Source: Coptis chinensis (taxonomy: Eukaryota > Streptophyta > Magnoliopsida > Ranunculales > Ranunculaceae). Taken from it: a stretch of 64,000 nt of DNA. The stretch spans positions 22,851,501 to 22,915,500 of the forward strand of contig CM027382.1 of assembly GCA_015680905.1 (NCBI GenBank). The letters run 5' to 3'. Position numbers and translations under genes: made by a program. Positions 10,926 through 22,240 of the stretch are shown here, in pieces; position 1 is the first letter of the stretch; each line of letters starts with the position of its first letter. The notes beneath the pieces are model-generated. The model ran no database searches and was not told where the DNA came from. It saw nothing but the letters and a program-made list of their open reading frames with translations.

Positions 10926-11099
10926 ACCGTGAGGGGGAAAATCTTTCTTAAGGACATAGTGTATCTACATTAGGCTCGGATTTAATTAAGAAGTACAAGA
11001 CACTTACAAGACAAAATGTTTGTATAGTTTGGTAATTGGTAAAGAGTAAGTACAATTAAGTTGTATATTCCTAACAACACCAACATAAAAATCCCAGCA

Positions 11100-11420
11100 A
11101 ATCACCTAGAATTGGAGTAAAGGTCTTGGCTGGTACACCCTCTTCGCTGCAAGAGTGAATGTAAGAAATGAAAGCTTTTCACCCAAAAAAATGATGAAAT
11201 CATGAAACCATGAGGAGATATCTGAGAGCAAACTGTAAGCATCAGTGACAAATAATATTAATATACGTAGTTACCTGGAAACATAACCCAACATACTTAC
11301 CTTTTGATTTCTAATTATTATTTTCATCAGTACAATAGGAAGTCCAGTGAGGACTTTGAACACCAAGTCCATATAATCCTTTACAACACTCTTTGCAAGA
11401 GTCACTTGCACCTCAAATCG
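11100..11420 (-). pseudogene. Unidentified exon-like stretches, minus strand
   Basis: On the minus strand two short open stretches follow acceptor-like sites. One (about 11318-11405) can be read as VQVTLAKSVVKDYMDLVFKV or, in another frame, as a Cys-rich peptide with DSCKECCKGLYGLG. The other (about 11100-11153) reads SEEGVPAKTFTPILGDLLGF. I do not recognise either. They may be the 3' exons of the remnant at 12087-13677, which has the same strand. Confidence 0.3.
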
Positions 11421-12086
11421 GGAACATCACATCATTAGTGATTAGTGTCAGGTACATTTGGATGTATAAACAAAAAGGCATACAACTAAATCAGGACAAA
11501 GAAAAATCAATTGAATTTGAAGCTAGATGGATTGGCATTAGTACAACCTTCAATGAATTTGAAGCAGTAGAAAAACTGAACTTATACCATTTTGCAACTT
11601 GAAATAAGAGTTTGTAAAGTTTCGATCAAACATAAAAGGTATCCTTCAAGATAGTGTCCTTTATTAAACAACATTCTTAATGTATATGTAAATTTTCAGT
11701 ATTTCTCAGCCACTTCACTCTAGTATGAATATAACATTATTGACAATATTTCAACTTTTAACCTTTGATTATAATCAAATACAAGTCTCTACATATAACA
11801 CTTTTCGTTTGATGGACACGTGTTAATGAAATATTCTAAAGTGTTTGGGAAAAAAAACATCCATGACACCGAAAAACATCCCAAGAAATCTTGCATTTTC
11901 ATTGACTTCAACTTAGCACCATTACAACTAATGGTTATAAATAAAGAAATAATGTCATTTATTTCAATCTTGTATTTTATGACTTTATACATGCCCATTA
12001 ACAACGTGAACGAAATACAACACACTCAAAATAATGTGTAAAATATGAAGAAATATATGAATTGAAAGGAATGGAAAGAAACATAC

Positions 12087-13677
12087 TTAATCTCTTTTGC
12101 AATTGAAATAAGTTTCCCTTGATCCAACACACTTATTGGATATGGATGGGGTCCTTTCACCTGCACATTCTCTATATGATTTCTTTCCAACCTAATGTAA
12201 CAAACCAAACAAACAATCAAAAAAGAAAAGGCGAAGGAAATTCTTATCAACCAAGGAGATATCATCAGTCTTTTGGGGAGGGTTGGCAACTCAAAAGTAC
12301 ATCCCATGGACATTAGTAGTACTGTTCGTATACATCTATAGAAATACATGGATGTAAGCCAGATTATTTTAACTTGATAAAGCTTAGAAGTTAGACAAAA
12401 CAAATCTAGAATGCTATTGGCCAACTACAGTACTTGCAGCAACTCTAATTAAGAAAGTGAGTAAATGCCAATTTATTTTCTAACCTGTACAATCTCTGTA
12501 GGGGACTGCATCATCCGGTGTTGTGCTTTTGTCCCATCAAGGTAGCGCTTCAATACTTGCTTGTCTCCACCTCTAAAAACTATCAGTAATATGAAATTCC
12601 AAAGTATTAGTATTAGTATTAGTAGGCTTGCTACAATTGAAGTTTATCACCAAATAATTCAAATTAATATGTATATTGATTGGAATTATAAGGCAAGAGT
12701 AGAGAAGATTTTTTTTAGTAACTAATTGAAATACATTACTACTCAAGATACATTATATTGCATGTATATTGGTTTGAATTATTTGGTAAGAGTAGAGAAG
12801 ATTTTTTTAATAACTAATTGAAATACATTACTACTCAAGATACATTAGATTGCATGGTTTTCAGTTAGTGCAATAAAAAACGATAGCACGTGAAGAGAAT
12901 CTAAAATTGAATTTACCAATATACCAGTCAAATGCATATAGACCACCAAAAAAAGAATATACCAGTCAAAAGAGTACGAGGAAAATTACATTCAATAGAA
13001 CTTCCATAGAGTCTGAAATAAGAGTGCACACCCTCCACTATTTTGAACAACTAGATAAATCAAACAAAGAAGATGACTCTATTTTATAGACATAGCTTAT
13101 GGGTTGCCCCCTTGAAAGTACGCATATTTTCTACGTAAACACGGGCATAAGAAAAACAAACTTTCTCAAGGAAATCTAGCTATCTCCCTACATTTCGGTA
13201 AAATTACAAATTCTTGTTCTTTCTTATATCATATGTTTTGCTTTAGTCTCCACCAAGCCCCAAACTATCTAGTTCAAAAAGAAACCAAGAAGTTTTGAAA
13301 TATGAAATAAAATATTGAATTAACACAAAGAACAAAATATGATTAAAGAAATTACCGAAGATAATCGAATGACTCGAGTGAGGTTCTGGGAAGAAATTAT
13401 TTTGCAATGGAGAGTGATTTCAATCTTCAATCACACCACTTCTTAAGATGGATCTTCCCGGACCCCATACTGTTAGCATATTAACATATAATAAATAGGT
13501 CATTAATGTGGCTATTCATGAACCAATCTTATTCACAACGGATTCGAAGAAAAAAAAAACATAGAAATAGATGAAATCAAGTGAAAATCATTACCTTTGT
13601 TTTAGCAACCTTGAAACTTGAAGTCTTCTAGTTGGAACACACTCAAAAATAAACTTCCCCTTTTTTAATTCCAACAT
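12087..13677 (-). pseudogene. Unidentified spliced gene remnant, minus strand
   Basis: Four segments have plausible AG...GT borders: 13595-13677 (opens with ATG, MLELKKGKFIFECVPTRRLQ), 13356-13469, 12485-12572 (GGDKQVLKRYLDGTKAQHRM, then MQSPTEIVQ) and 12087-12191 (ERNHIENVQVKGPHPYPISV, then LDQGKLISIAKEIK). The last two look strongly like coding exons in composition and splice context, but I do not recognise the family. If the first two segments are joined as drawn, the frame stops soon after, so either the start model is wrong or the gene is broken. Intron spacing (hundreds of bases, AT-rich) looks like ordinary host gene structure rather than a retroelement. Directly repeated AT-rich intron sequence lies at 12661-12720 and 12768-12850. 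Confidence 0.4.
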
Positions 13678-13764
13678 TTGCTCTTGTTCTTTTTTAGATT
13701 TGAGGCAATCCTTGGTTTGTTTGATTTTGAGAGAGTTTGGGGTGTCTGACGTTGGGTTGTGGTT

Positions 13765-14500
13765 TTGTTTCTTTTTTGGTCGTTAATTACTAAAATAGCC
13801 CCTACATACAATGAAATAATGGCGTAGTTTTGTTTTCCTTTTTTCCCTTAACACATGAAAAGACAAATTTGATTTATATTAAATTAGAAAATATACCACA
13901 ATCAGGATTATTTTGGTAAGACGAAAAGTATTTATTTTTCAAATAGGGACTTTTTTTTTTTTAAAGTTTGGCTGATGTGGCTCTCTATGAGCATCGTGGG
14001 AGAACGAATATTAATGTAGGTAGGATGGTAATTAGACTTCAGAAAAAAGCAGTTTTGACCCTTCAACTTGGACATGATTATTAGTGGAGACCCTGAAGTT
14101 CCATTTAGGCAATTTAAACCCTGAACTTGAAGAACGCAAGCACGTTCGTTTGGGACACAAAATTCTAGTACCTGAAAGAGGATGTGGCAACTTATTTTCA
14201 TGTATGGAATTTAATTTTAATGACGTGTAATCCAATCAAATTGAACCAGGTGATCGGGCAAGCGCTAAGGTGTCCTTTTAACCCACATCATCACTAGCTA
14301 AACCACATACTCCTCACGTGACACCCACAATCCCACAACATTACTCTCCAACGGATCTCTGTAATTAACTCATCTCCCATTTCTCTCCAACGATCCTCTT
14401 CTCCATTATAAAAAAAAAAAATTCTCCAAGTTTATTTCAATTGAATAGATTTTCTCAAACATTGAAAGTGTGTTTGTTATATTGTGTCTTTAATTGAAAG
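13765..14500. other. Non-coding AT-rich spacer
   Basis: No convincing gene. It contains a short T-tract (13950-13962) and the motif series cccttcaacttgg / cctgaagttcc / ccctgaacttg (14058-14130), a pattern common in degraded plant transposon ends. This may mark the left border of an element containing the GRF gene, but no matching right border is visible. Confidence 0.4.
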
Positions 14501-14548
14501 TGTGCGTAATTGTCTAATTCAAAATTGTTTTTTTTAAGTCAACTACAA

Positions 14549-14842
14549 ATGTCTGTTGCTTCTGAGAACTCCGTCGGCGAGTATTGCTTTTGTGGGTATC
14601 ACCCAGTGATGAGAGTTTCAAGGACATCACAAAATCCAGGGAGGAGATTCTTGGGATGTCGATTCTATCCTGCAAAATGTGGATTCTTCGATTGGATCGG
14701 TCCACCTATTGTAGCTGAAGTTGACCTTCAACAGATTGAACAACTGAGGCTGGAGATTGCTCGACTGAGGGGAAGATTTGATATTAAAATGTGGATAATT
14801 GTAATTCTCTTTGCTTACTTTGTCTGTACTTGGTTCAAGTGA
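14549..14842 (+). CDS. GRF-type zinc finger protein with C-terminal membrane segment
   Basis: A 97-residue ORF from the ATG at 14549 (MSVASENSVGEYCFCGYHP). The GRF zinc finger is complete: CFC at residues 13-15, then GRRFLGC and AKCGFFDW, supplying the conserved cysteines and the GRRF/FxW hallmark. A short coiled-coil-like stretch (LQQIEQLRLEIARLRGRF) follows, then a hydrophobic segment (MWIIVILFAYFVCTWF) ending the protein. GRF fingers bind single-stranded nucleic acid in some proteins. The small plant proteins with GRF, coiled coil and TM segment are mostly uncharacterised and abundant near transposons. A start at 14510 would add 13 residues of low quality; I prefer 14549. It could be a host gene or transposon-associated. 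Confidence 0.6.
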   Translation: MSVASENSVGEYCFCGYHPVMRVSRTSQNPGRRFLGCRFYPAKCGFFDWIGPPIVAEVDLQQIEQLRLEIARLRGRFDIKMWIIVILFAYFVCTWFK

Positions 14843-15076
14843 AATCCTTTGTTTTGTTTGGTTTCTTTTTTGTTTGGAATTTGTGAATGGAAATATTTTA
14901 TGTTTGTCTTTCAAATTCAATCATCCAACAACATTCATATATATAGATAAACCACATTAATAGATAAAAAGATTAATATATCAATTGAGAACAACACTAC
15001 AACATAGACATGAAAAAAATGGAAAACAGAGCATGACAGGAACACATGACGTTCACTCACACCATATTACTACATC

Positions 15077-15343
15077 TCAAGAACTCCCAACACTTTCAGA
15101 TACTTCATCATCATCTTCAGCTAATATGGGTTGCATGTGGTCAAGAAAGTTCATTTGATCAACATCTGGGTCACCAGTAATAGTTATGGTGAACTTAGTA
15201 ACTGGTCTCTTTGATGATTTTCCTTTTTCTTTCTTGCTTGCATTGTTTCTATTTTTCTCTTTTGCTTTTTGCTCCTTTTCCTTCTTCTTCTCTACGAATG
15301 CAACTTCTTGCGATGCCTTACCCTTGCCCTTTCCACTATCCAT
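15077..15343 (-). CDS. Small lysine-rich hypothetical protein
   Basis: An 88-residue minus-strand ORF. The N-terminal two thirds is Lys/Glu/Ala-rich (GKGKGKASQEVAFVEKKKEK). The C-terminal part is less biased (TKFTITITGDPDVDQMNFLD) and ends acidic. I do not recognise it. It lies between the GRF gene and the Ser/Thr-rich tail on the same strand as the latter. A TATA-like ggtatatatggg (15390-15401) is on the plus strand only. Could be a transposon accessory ORF or a chance low-complexity frame. Confidence 0.3.
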   Translation of the reverse strand: MDSGKGKGKASQEVAFVEKKKEKEQKAKEKNRNNASKKEKGKSSKRPVTKFTITITGDPDVDQMNFLDHMQPILAEDDDEVSESVGSS

Positions 15344-15764
15344 GAGAAATGGTGTGAGTGAAGGTGCTTTTTATAGGACTTTGTTGATAAGGTATATATG
15401 GGAATTGCAGTGACTTAAGTTGTTGGAAAGTGCTTATAGCACTTTGGAAAAAGGAAATATACAGGGTCTGCTTATAGCACTTTAGAAGTTAATGGGTACA
15501 TCTATTCACGAGGTGTATGCTCCCTGTTTTGGTCCCCTATGCAAGCCTGAAAAGGAAATAGTACATATCTAAAATAACATGCACACTACCAAAAATAGCT
15601 TGTTCTTGAATACTACCAAAAATCGATCACATGCATACTAGCAAAAATAGCTTGTTCTTGTCATTATAGTGACACAGACATAATGTTTATAAACATACAT
15701 AGTTCCTTCAAAAAACCAACAACAAACACATAGTTCCCAACTGTGTACAAATAGTTATCAACTC

Positions 15765-16332
15765 TTATTTCTTAGGCTTATAGCCCCTACCACTAGGCTT
15801 CATTCCCAGTGCACGTTTATGTGCCCTGGTATTAAGTGAAACAGCTGGAGCTTCACTCTCTTGTGCACTTGAACTTTTTGATCTGGTATTCTTGGCTGGA
15901 CTTGAAGCAGTATTAACTTGTGAAAAACAGTTGCTTTCACCTTGGATGCTCTGACTTTTCTTCCACTTGGCGGATTTGATGCAGTATGTGAAGCCAAAAT
16001 TGGAGCTGCAGTACTGCTTGAGTGGGTCTCTCTTGTATCTGTTCCAGATGCTGCTATAGTACTACTTGAGGGTGCACTTGGGGCCTACACATGAGAAATG
16101 AATATTGCTAAGATACATGGAAAACACTCAATCATGTGGTGGTGAGACATATTTACCTTTTCCTTCCTTGATCTTTTTGGAGGTTTTGCTAGAGCCTTTG
16201 GAGGAGCAGTGGTGTTCTTTCCCTTTGCTTCTGACTCTCTTGTATCATTTGTTCTAGATGGTGTTGCAGTACTGGTTGAGGTTGCACCTGGGGCCTACAC
16301 ATGAGAAATTAATATTGCTAAGATACATTGAA
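15765..16332 (-). pseudogene. Ser/Thr/Lys-rich C-terminal tail of a spliced protein (MULE-transposase-like?)
   Basis: Two minus-strand exons: 16157-16294 (ATSTSTATPSRTNDTRES, ending KRSRKEK) and 15765-16084 (APSSSTIAASGTDTRETHSS, later SSPAKNTRSKSSSAQESEAP and ending GMKPSGRGYKPKK-stop). The 72-bp intron has GT-AG borders. The 5' portion is cut off by the LINE at about 16333. One frameshift lies near the T-run of the AAC TGT TTT TCA region. Such disordered Ser/Thr/Arg-rich tails follow the SWIM zinc finger in many plant Mutator-like transposases, but no catalytic domain is present, so the family is a guess. The exon start plus adjacent intron is duplicated (16014-16110 and 16228-16332). Confidence 0.4.
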
Positions 16333-16540
16333 ACCGGGTTAACTTTCCGATCAGAAGAATCCTTGGCCAAGACCAGGTTATAGAACTAGAAAATAGCAAA
16401 GAGGTTACTTTAACTTTTAAATATGAGCGAGCAACTTTTTTCTGTTATTATTGCGGTCACATAGGCCATGATTATAATGAATGTGCTGCGTTCCTTGAAA
16501 TCCCTGAAGTAAAAAAAGATGAAGGGTTGAGTTCAAGTTA
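16333..16540 (+). pseudogene. LINE ORF1 C-terminal part with zinc knuckle
   Basis: Reads RVNFPIRRILGQDQVIELEN, then CYYCGHIGHDYNEC, a canonical C-x2-C-x4-H-x4-C knuckle as found after the DUF4283 domain in plant L1 ORF1 proteins, which bind element RNA. The frame ends at a stop just after GLSSS. The N-terminal part is missing because the element is 5'-truncated. Confidence 0.8.
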
Positions 16541-18100
16541 AAAGCTTGCTTAGATGGTTTAACAAAACAAGAGCAAGAGCATACAAGTTAGGGAGAGGAA
16601 TCCAAGATAGAGTTATCTTGGAATGGGATCCGAGAAAAGAAAGGCAAGAGAATGGAGTTCTATGGAGAGAGATAAATGAACAGAGAAATTTACAAGATCG
16701 AGAGGAACAAATAAAAAGTCCCCGGATCAAAGCGCCCGGTGAAGGAGATAGATCCGTGGCAAAACACGACAAAAAAAGTCCATGGAACAGGGACAAAGAA
16801 GGTACATTCAACAAAGGTCCCTACAAGCAACAGAATCGAATCGGGGAAAGAAATGGAAATATCGAATCGAAAGGACACCGGTGAGGAATCACATATAAAT
16901 ATACATGGGGACCAAAACGCTGTTATCGAGTAAGAACACCTAGAAAACTAGATGATATGGAGATTATTCAAATTATGGAGGAGCAATTTAGCAAAGATGT
17001 GAGAAAAGAACCACCGCATAAAGAGATGTGGGTGGACTAGTTAGATACAAACCCAATTTCTATGGGCCCAACCATGGATAAAGATGTTACCATTAAGCCC
17101 ATGGAACTTAACACGAGAGACAAACTGGAGAATCAACAAGAAAAAAAGCCCAATGACTCAACAAATATAGCAACAACCCACCAGAAAATAGAAAGTGAAA
17201 ATGACATAGAGCTTGACCAAAAGCAACATCAGGTGAGTAGCAGCATAGACCTTGTAGATGAAATGCAACTGGAAATGCTACAAGAAACACCTATTGAAAG
17301 ACAAGGAGAGTGTCTAAAAACATCAGCAATAGAGAAGGAGTTATATCACGAAGCAATACAAGTGGCAATGGAGGAAGACAAAGAGAAATATATAGAGCAA
17401 CATGAAGAGATGCTTCCATAGAAATCTAAGGAACATGTTTCATATTCAGAGGGATCTAACTTTAGAGAGTCAACCACTTTCAGAGATACAAAACAGATCG
17501 AAAGGAAGCACCAAGACAGAAACAGCAGAAGCTAGAGTAGAAAGAAGTAACACAGAGAATCTCTCCAAGCAAGCACCAAGAGGTCAAAAGAGAAATCTGG
17601 AAGGGAGTCTAACACACTTCTCAGTGGTGAAGAAACGAAGAACAGAAAAGAAAGAATTGAAAAGGCAAGCAGTAAAGTCTACAAAGGAAGAGGATAGAAT
17701 CACATACAAAAGACAGAAAAAGAATAGGCAAAAGCCTAAAGAATTAAGGGAGGCCTCAGTAGAACAAGATAGGGATACAAACAACAAACAAGATATGTAG
17801 GCTCAAGACAAAGAAGAGGATGCCCACAACAATGAATCAGAAGCAGCAGAATCAGCAGTAGTCACAACCGAAATCAGAAAAGAAGCAGATGACGAAAGTA
17901 CCAGGCAAGTAACTAATGAAGCAAAGAAAGAAAGCCATATAAAGTATAGAGAGAGAACAGAAGAAACCTCAAATGCAAGCATAAAATATAGAGAAAACTC
18001 GGTCACTCAGGACGACACAAGCACTCAGAAAGTATAGAACAAGGATCCTAGTATGGGTGGGTTCATGGCTGCTGACCCTCATCAGCGACCTCTTCAGATA
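16541..18100 (+). pseudogene. LINE ORF1 linker / inter-ORF region, K/E-rich
   Basis: Open but stop-punctured stretches (16546-16884, 17062-17421, 17402-17800) code for highly charged Lys/Glu/Arg/Gln-rich sequence without a recognisable fold, for example TKVPTSNRIESGKEMEISNR. Such spacers between the zinc knuckle and ORF2 are common in plant L1 elements. No independent gene is supported. Confidence 0.6.
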
Positions 18101-19068
18101 TGATAGCCATGAACTGTCAAGGAATGGGTACCTCCTCTTTAGTTCATATCCTAAAGGACCTCATCCGTGCTCATGATCCGGATGTTCTTTGCTTGTCTGA
18201 AACAAAAGCAACATGAAAGAGAATGGAAACAGTTAGGAAACATATAAAGTATGAAGGAAATTATGTAGTTCCAGCAGAAGGCTGGAAAGGAGGACTTACA
18301 GTATTATGGGAGGAAGCATGCAATGTCAAAATTCTGGCAGCAACAAAGAATTACATCACAGGTAAAGTTACCAACCTAGGGTGTTTATCACCATGGGTGT
18401 TTACCTTTGTACATGGAGAACCTATTTCTCAAAATAGGAAGAAAGTATGGGATGATTTAACTAATGTGGCACAATACATAGTTGAACCCTGGATTCTTTT
18501 TGGGGACTTCAATGCTATAACAAGCTTGGATGAGAAGGAAGGAGGGCGCAAAGTAAGGAGTAGAAGCATGATAGAGTTTAATGACTTTATAAATGGTATT
18601 GGCTTGATAAACCTAGGTTACAGGGGTTCGAAATTCACATGGTGTAATAATAGAACCTATGGAAGTCACATACTAGAAAGGATTGATAGAGCATTAGCCT
18701 CTCCTTCATGGCTTGAACTCTTTCCAGAAGCAAAAGTAACCATAGTACCCAATGTCAATTCAGACCACCTGGCTCTTCATATCAGTTTACATAAGAATGA
18801 ACCAGTACCTAAGAAGCCTTTCAGATTCTATGAGATGTGGTTAAGGGATGCAAACTGCAAAAATGTCATTGAGCAAGCATGGAATTCAGTAGAGGAAAAT
18901 GAAAGCATGACACTAGTTGCAAATAAGCAAGATGCGACAAGGGAGAGTCTCAAGGTGTGGAATAAACGAGAGTTTGGCAATGTAGGACTAAAGATCAAGA
19001 ATGTTAAGAAGCAGATAGAGAAGCAAATGTCTAGAGAGATGAATGAAAGAAAGTATCAGTGCATTTAA
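18101..19068 (+). pseudogene. LINE ORF2 endonuclease (APE-type)
   Basis: Starts MIAMNCQGMGTSS; next come DPDVLCLSETKA, a TGA near 18211, then GGLTVLWEE, WILFGDFNAIT, GSKFTWCNN, ERIDRAL and VNSDHLALHISL. The GDFNA and SDHLAL motifs are the catalytic Asp/Asn and Asp/His pairs of exonuclease-endonuclease-phosphatase folds, which nick target DNA to prime reverse transcription. The frame continues without shift to 19068, where a single TAA separates it from the RT part in the same frame. Confidence 0.9.
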
Positions 19069-20905
19069 AGCTTAAATACAAAGTTGGTCGAGTTACTTGA
19101 AAAGGAAGCAAGCATGTGGAGGCAGAAGTCAGGGCAACACTGGGTCAAGGATTATGCAAGGAACACTAGGTTTTTTCACATATCCACAATGTACAGAAGA
19201 AGGAAAAATAAAATAGAGAAACTCAAGAATGATGAAGGCATCTGGAAAAAGGGTACAGAGGAAGTGAGTGAAGTAGTGAATACCTTCTTCTCAAATTTAT
19301 TCAGCTCAGATAGTCTAGAAACTGATGGTACAATTATGGGACTTTTCAAGCCAGTTATAACTCAAAGGGAAAATGATATTTTGGGAGAAGTTCCTTCTGA
19401 AGTAGACATATGGAAAGTTGTCAACAAACTACATCCACTTAAGGCACCTGGCCCAGATGGATTTCAAGGGGTATTTTACCAAAGATGTTGGGATATAGTA
19501 GGGCCTCTGATCATCAAGACAGTCAAGGAATTCTTCATTTTTAACATGCTACCCTCTGATTTAAATGAAATTTTCATTACCTTGATTCCCAAAATCCCTT
19601 GCCCATATCACATTTCAAAATTCTGACCCATAAGTCTTTGTAAACCTATAAAATCATTTAAAAAATTCTTGCCAATAGATTAAAAGTCCACCTTCACAAA
19701 ATAATCTCACCTTTTCAAGGAGCTTTTGTCAAAGGAAGATACATTGGGGACAATATAAGATTAGCTAGTGAGGTTTTCCATCTCATGAGAAGAATGAAGA
19801 AGAAGAAGCAAGGCTGGCTAGCACTTAAACTGGACATGAAAAAAGCTTTTGATAGGGTGAAGTGGAAGTTTCTATCCCAAGTGTTAGAATGACTTGGTTT
19901 CAGTAACAAATGGATCTCAATGATTAACAAGTGCCTAGAGACAGTATCCTACAGAGTGTTCTTAAATGGGTCACATTTGAGTCATATCTTCCCATAAAGG
20001 GGTCTCAGGCAAGGAGACCCCTTATCACCTTATCTTTTCATCCTAGTTACAAAAACACTGTCTAGATTACTGGGAAAGGTAGAAGAGGAAAAGAAGTTAA
20101 GTGGTTTCAAGATCAGAAAACAATCACCTGCAATCAACCATTTACTATATGCTGACGACTTGATTGTATTTAGCAAGGCTAGTTTTGAAGAAGCAAGTAA
20201 TATGAAGGAGTTGCTCATGCAGTATTGCAATGCCATAGGTCAGGACGTTAACTGGAATAAATCTAGTGCATTTTTCAGCCCAAATGTCATCACAGACATC
20301 AAAGGATATTGCTCAAGAAATGGAAAGTACGAAAATTCTTGGATAAGGAGAAGTACTTGGGAGTGCCTATACTGCTGAGTAAAAAGAAAGGGGAAGACTT
20401 TGAATATTTAGTTGATAATCTGCAGAAAAAAGTTACTGGGTGGAAGGCCAAGATACTTTCCCAAGCCAGTAGAACTATACTGGTACAATCAGTAGATCAG
20501 ACAATCCCAATATATGCCATGGGAGTCTATTCTTTACCAGTAAGCACATGTGAGAAGTTTGACCAAATAAATAGAGATTTTTGGTGGAATGGAAGTGAAA
20601 ACTCCAATGCATGATACACTCTCAACTGGGACAAACTGTGTAGAGCTAAGATACATGGATGATTAGGTTTCAGAAAGGCTAGAGATATGAACATGACAAT
20701 GCTTGCCAAGCATAGCTGGAGATTGATACAAGATGATGAGTCAATATGGGCAAGAACATTCAAAACTCTGTATAAGTGGGACTGTTTTGCTCCAAAGACA
20801 GCTCAGAAGAAAGAACCAAGATCTTATTTCTGGAAAGGTGTCAAGAACAGCTTAGAAGCTGTTCGAGAAGGCTTAGTATGGCAGCAGCATAAGATCCTTT
20901 ACTGA
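19069..20905 (+). pseudogene. LINE ORF2 reverse transcriptase
   Basis: Recognisable blocks: GQHWVKDYARNTRFFH, LHPLKAPGPDGFQGVFYQRC, IFITLIPKI followed by a TGA and PISLC, KLDMKKAFDRVKWKFL (first catalytic Asp), GLRQGDPLSPYLFIL, and HLLYADDLIVF (YADD catalytic pair, about 20143-20175). Broken by TGA at 19624-19626, a frameshift near 19655, in-frame stops near 19890 and 19996, and another frame change near 20300. This is the target-primed reverse transcriptase of the element. Confidence 0.93.
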
Positions 20906-21059
20906 ACCTTGGATGATACTAAACAACAAGCCAACAACACTCTTTGACCATGTTAAAGCAGACCTCTCCTTCTCAGTAGTGGACAAGAGTGGATATGTAA
21001 AGGAATTAGTAGCAGAGGACAACACAAATTGGAACCAAGAAAGGCTGGGAGAATTGTTT

Positions 21060-21512
21060 CCCACGCCAATCAAGAAACACATCAACCTCATGTCAGTGAG
21101 GCCAGATACATAGGATCGGATTATATGGTGGAGAGATAGTAAAGGAAACCTCACAGTCAAATCAGCTTACAAGTTGCTCACAAAGGAAACTAAGAGAGGA
21201 GAAAGCTCAAAATGCAATTATTCCTCTATAAAAAGAATATGGAGTTTAGAACTTGATGCTAGTACTCAGCTATTCTTGTGGAAATTGTATATGGGAGGCT
21301 TAGCCACTGGGGATGTCATGTTGAGAAGACAATTTAAAGGAAATGTGAGCTGTGTTTTCTGCTGGAAGGAGATAGAAACAGATTACCATGTGTTTTTTGG
21401 CTGCGAATGGTCTAGAAGATTGTGGATGGGATCTATACTTGGCCAAAGAATGCAGAACGATGAAAAAGACGCCAGATTTGCACTCGATTCACTTATGAAC
21501 TGGGGTATTTAG
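21060..21512 (+). pseudogene. LINE zf-RVT zinc-binding region
   Basis: Reads DRIIWWRDSKGNLTVKSAYK, then FLWKLYMGGLATGDVMLRR, VSCVFCWKEIETDYHVFFGC and EWSRRLW: the zinc-binding domain that follows RT in plant L1 ORF2 (C-x2-C...H-x3-C). A stop precedes it at 21111-21113 and the frame closes at 21512. Confidence 0.88.
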
Positions 21513-21748
21513 AAACAAGACTCTGAAGGTAAATATGCAAAAATATATGCAATTTGTCTGCTATCAGCAATATGGGCTTGCAGAAACAAGTTTAAGTTTG
21601 AAGGACAAGAAATAAGGGTTCAGGACATCTACAAGAATGTGTACACACACACACAGAGCAAGTCACTGAAGCATATAAGAAGGAAACATATACTCCCAGG
21701 AAGACTGCGACATTAGATACGATGGTTGAGTTCACAAAAACGTAACAA

Positions 21749-22200
21749 ATGAAACATGAGAACTGGCATAGGATATATGGTGATGGAGCTTATGAGAAAG
21801 ACACGGAAGAGGAGCAAAGAACATCAATATGTAAAGGACAGGATGGGAGGCTAATTGGAGCAGTATACAACAAGTTTAAATATCAAAATGCAATGCAAGC
21901 AGAATGCAGAAGAGTAAAGCTTGCGATTATATTGGCACAGAAACTACAGATTAAGAACATGGTGATACTAAGAGACAATCAAAGGCTCGTGAAGACTTTG
22001 GCAGCAGGAGAAAGCACCCTTGTGTGGGATTCTGAAGAGGACTATAACAGGCTCAAGAACACTATGTGAGAATATAATGAGAACTATCCATCAGTGATTG
22101 TTAAATTCTTTTGGTTGAACAGAGATAGTAATAGAGACGCTAACTAGCTAGCAAAGTGGGCCAATAAGTATGCAGGGATTAGCCCCCCACCTTGTTGGTT
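21749..22200 (+). pseudogene. LINE C-terminal RNase H domain
   Basis: Reads RIYGDGAYEKDTEEEQRTSI (RNase H Asp block), QNAMQAECRRVKLAIILAQK (Glu), MVILRDNQRLVK (Asp) and NRDANLAKWA-like ending (with a stop at the position of the last block). RVT_3-type RNase H is found at the end of many plant LINEs. The frame is broken at 22067-22069 (TGA). Confidence 0.8.
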
Positions 22201-22240
22201 GCAGAATTCTATAATGCCACTTTTTAAAGTTTAAGTAAGA

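Larger units (their letters stand above)
4661..11076 (+). mobile_element. Ty1/Copia LTR retrotransposon, 5'-truncated and interrupted
   Basis: Order on the plus strand is integrase (4661-5617), reverse transcriptase (5618-6582), RNase H (8209-8777), polypurine tract (about 9386-9393) and 3' LTR (9394-11076). Integrase before RT is the Copia order. The left edge is the CACTA terminus at 4660. The 5' LTR, gag, protease and start of the integrase are absent here and may lie beyond the CACTA outside the window. A solo LTR (6583-8203) splits RT from RNase H with target duplication GCAAG, and a hAT-like element sits in the 3' LTR. Confidence 0.93.
9394..11076 (+). repeat. Copia 3' LTR (interrupted)
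   Basis: Begins TGTTAGAAAA and ends TATTCCTAACA, giving the inverted terminal TGTTAG/CTAACA typical of Copia LTRs. Without the 976-bp insertion at 9950-10925 it is about 0.7 kb. It holds a TATA box at 9756-9763 and upstream tandem repeats. No matching 5' LTR is present in the window. Confidence 0.88.
16333..22240 (+). mobile_element. L1-type LINE retrotransposon, decayed
   Basis: Plus-strand order: end of ORF1 with CCHC zinc knuckle, a long K/E-rich linker, endonuclease, reverse transcriptase, zf-RVT zinc-binding region and RNase H. This is the architecture of plant L1 (RNase H-containing) LINEs. The left edge abuts the duplicated host repeat at about 16332 and starts within ORF1, so it is 5'-truncated. 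The 3' end is placed near 22240; a short A-run (22257-22265) follows, but no clear target duplication was found. Several in-frame stops and at least two frameshifts make it inactive. Confidence 0.9.
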
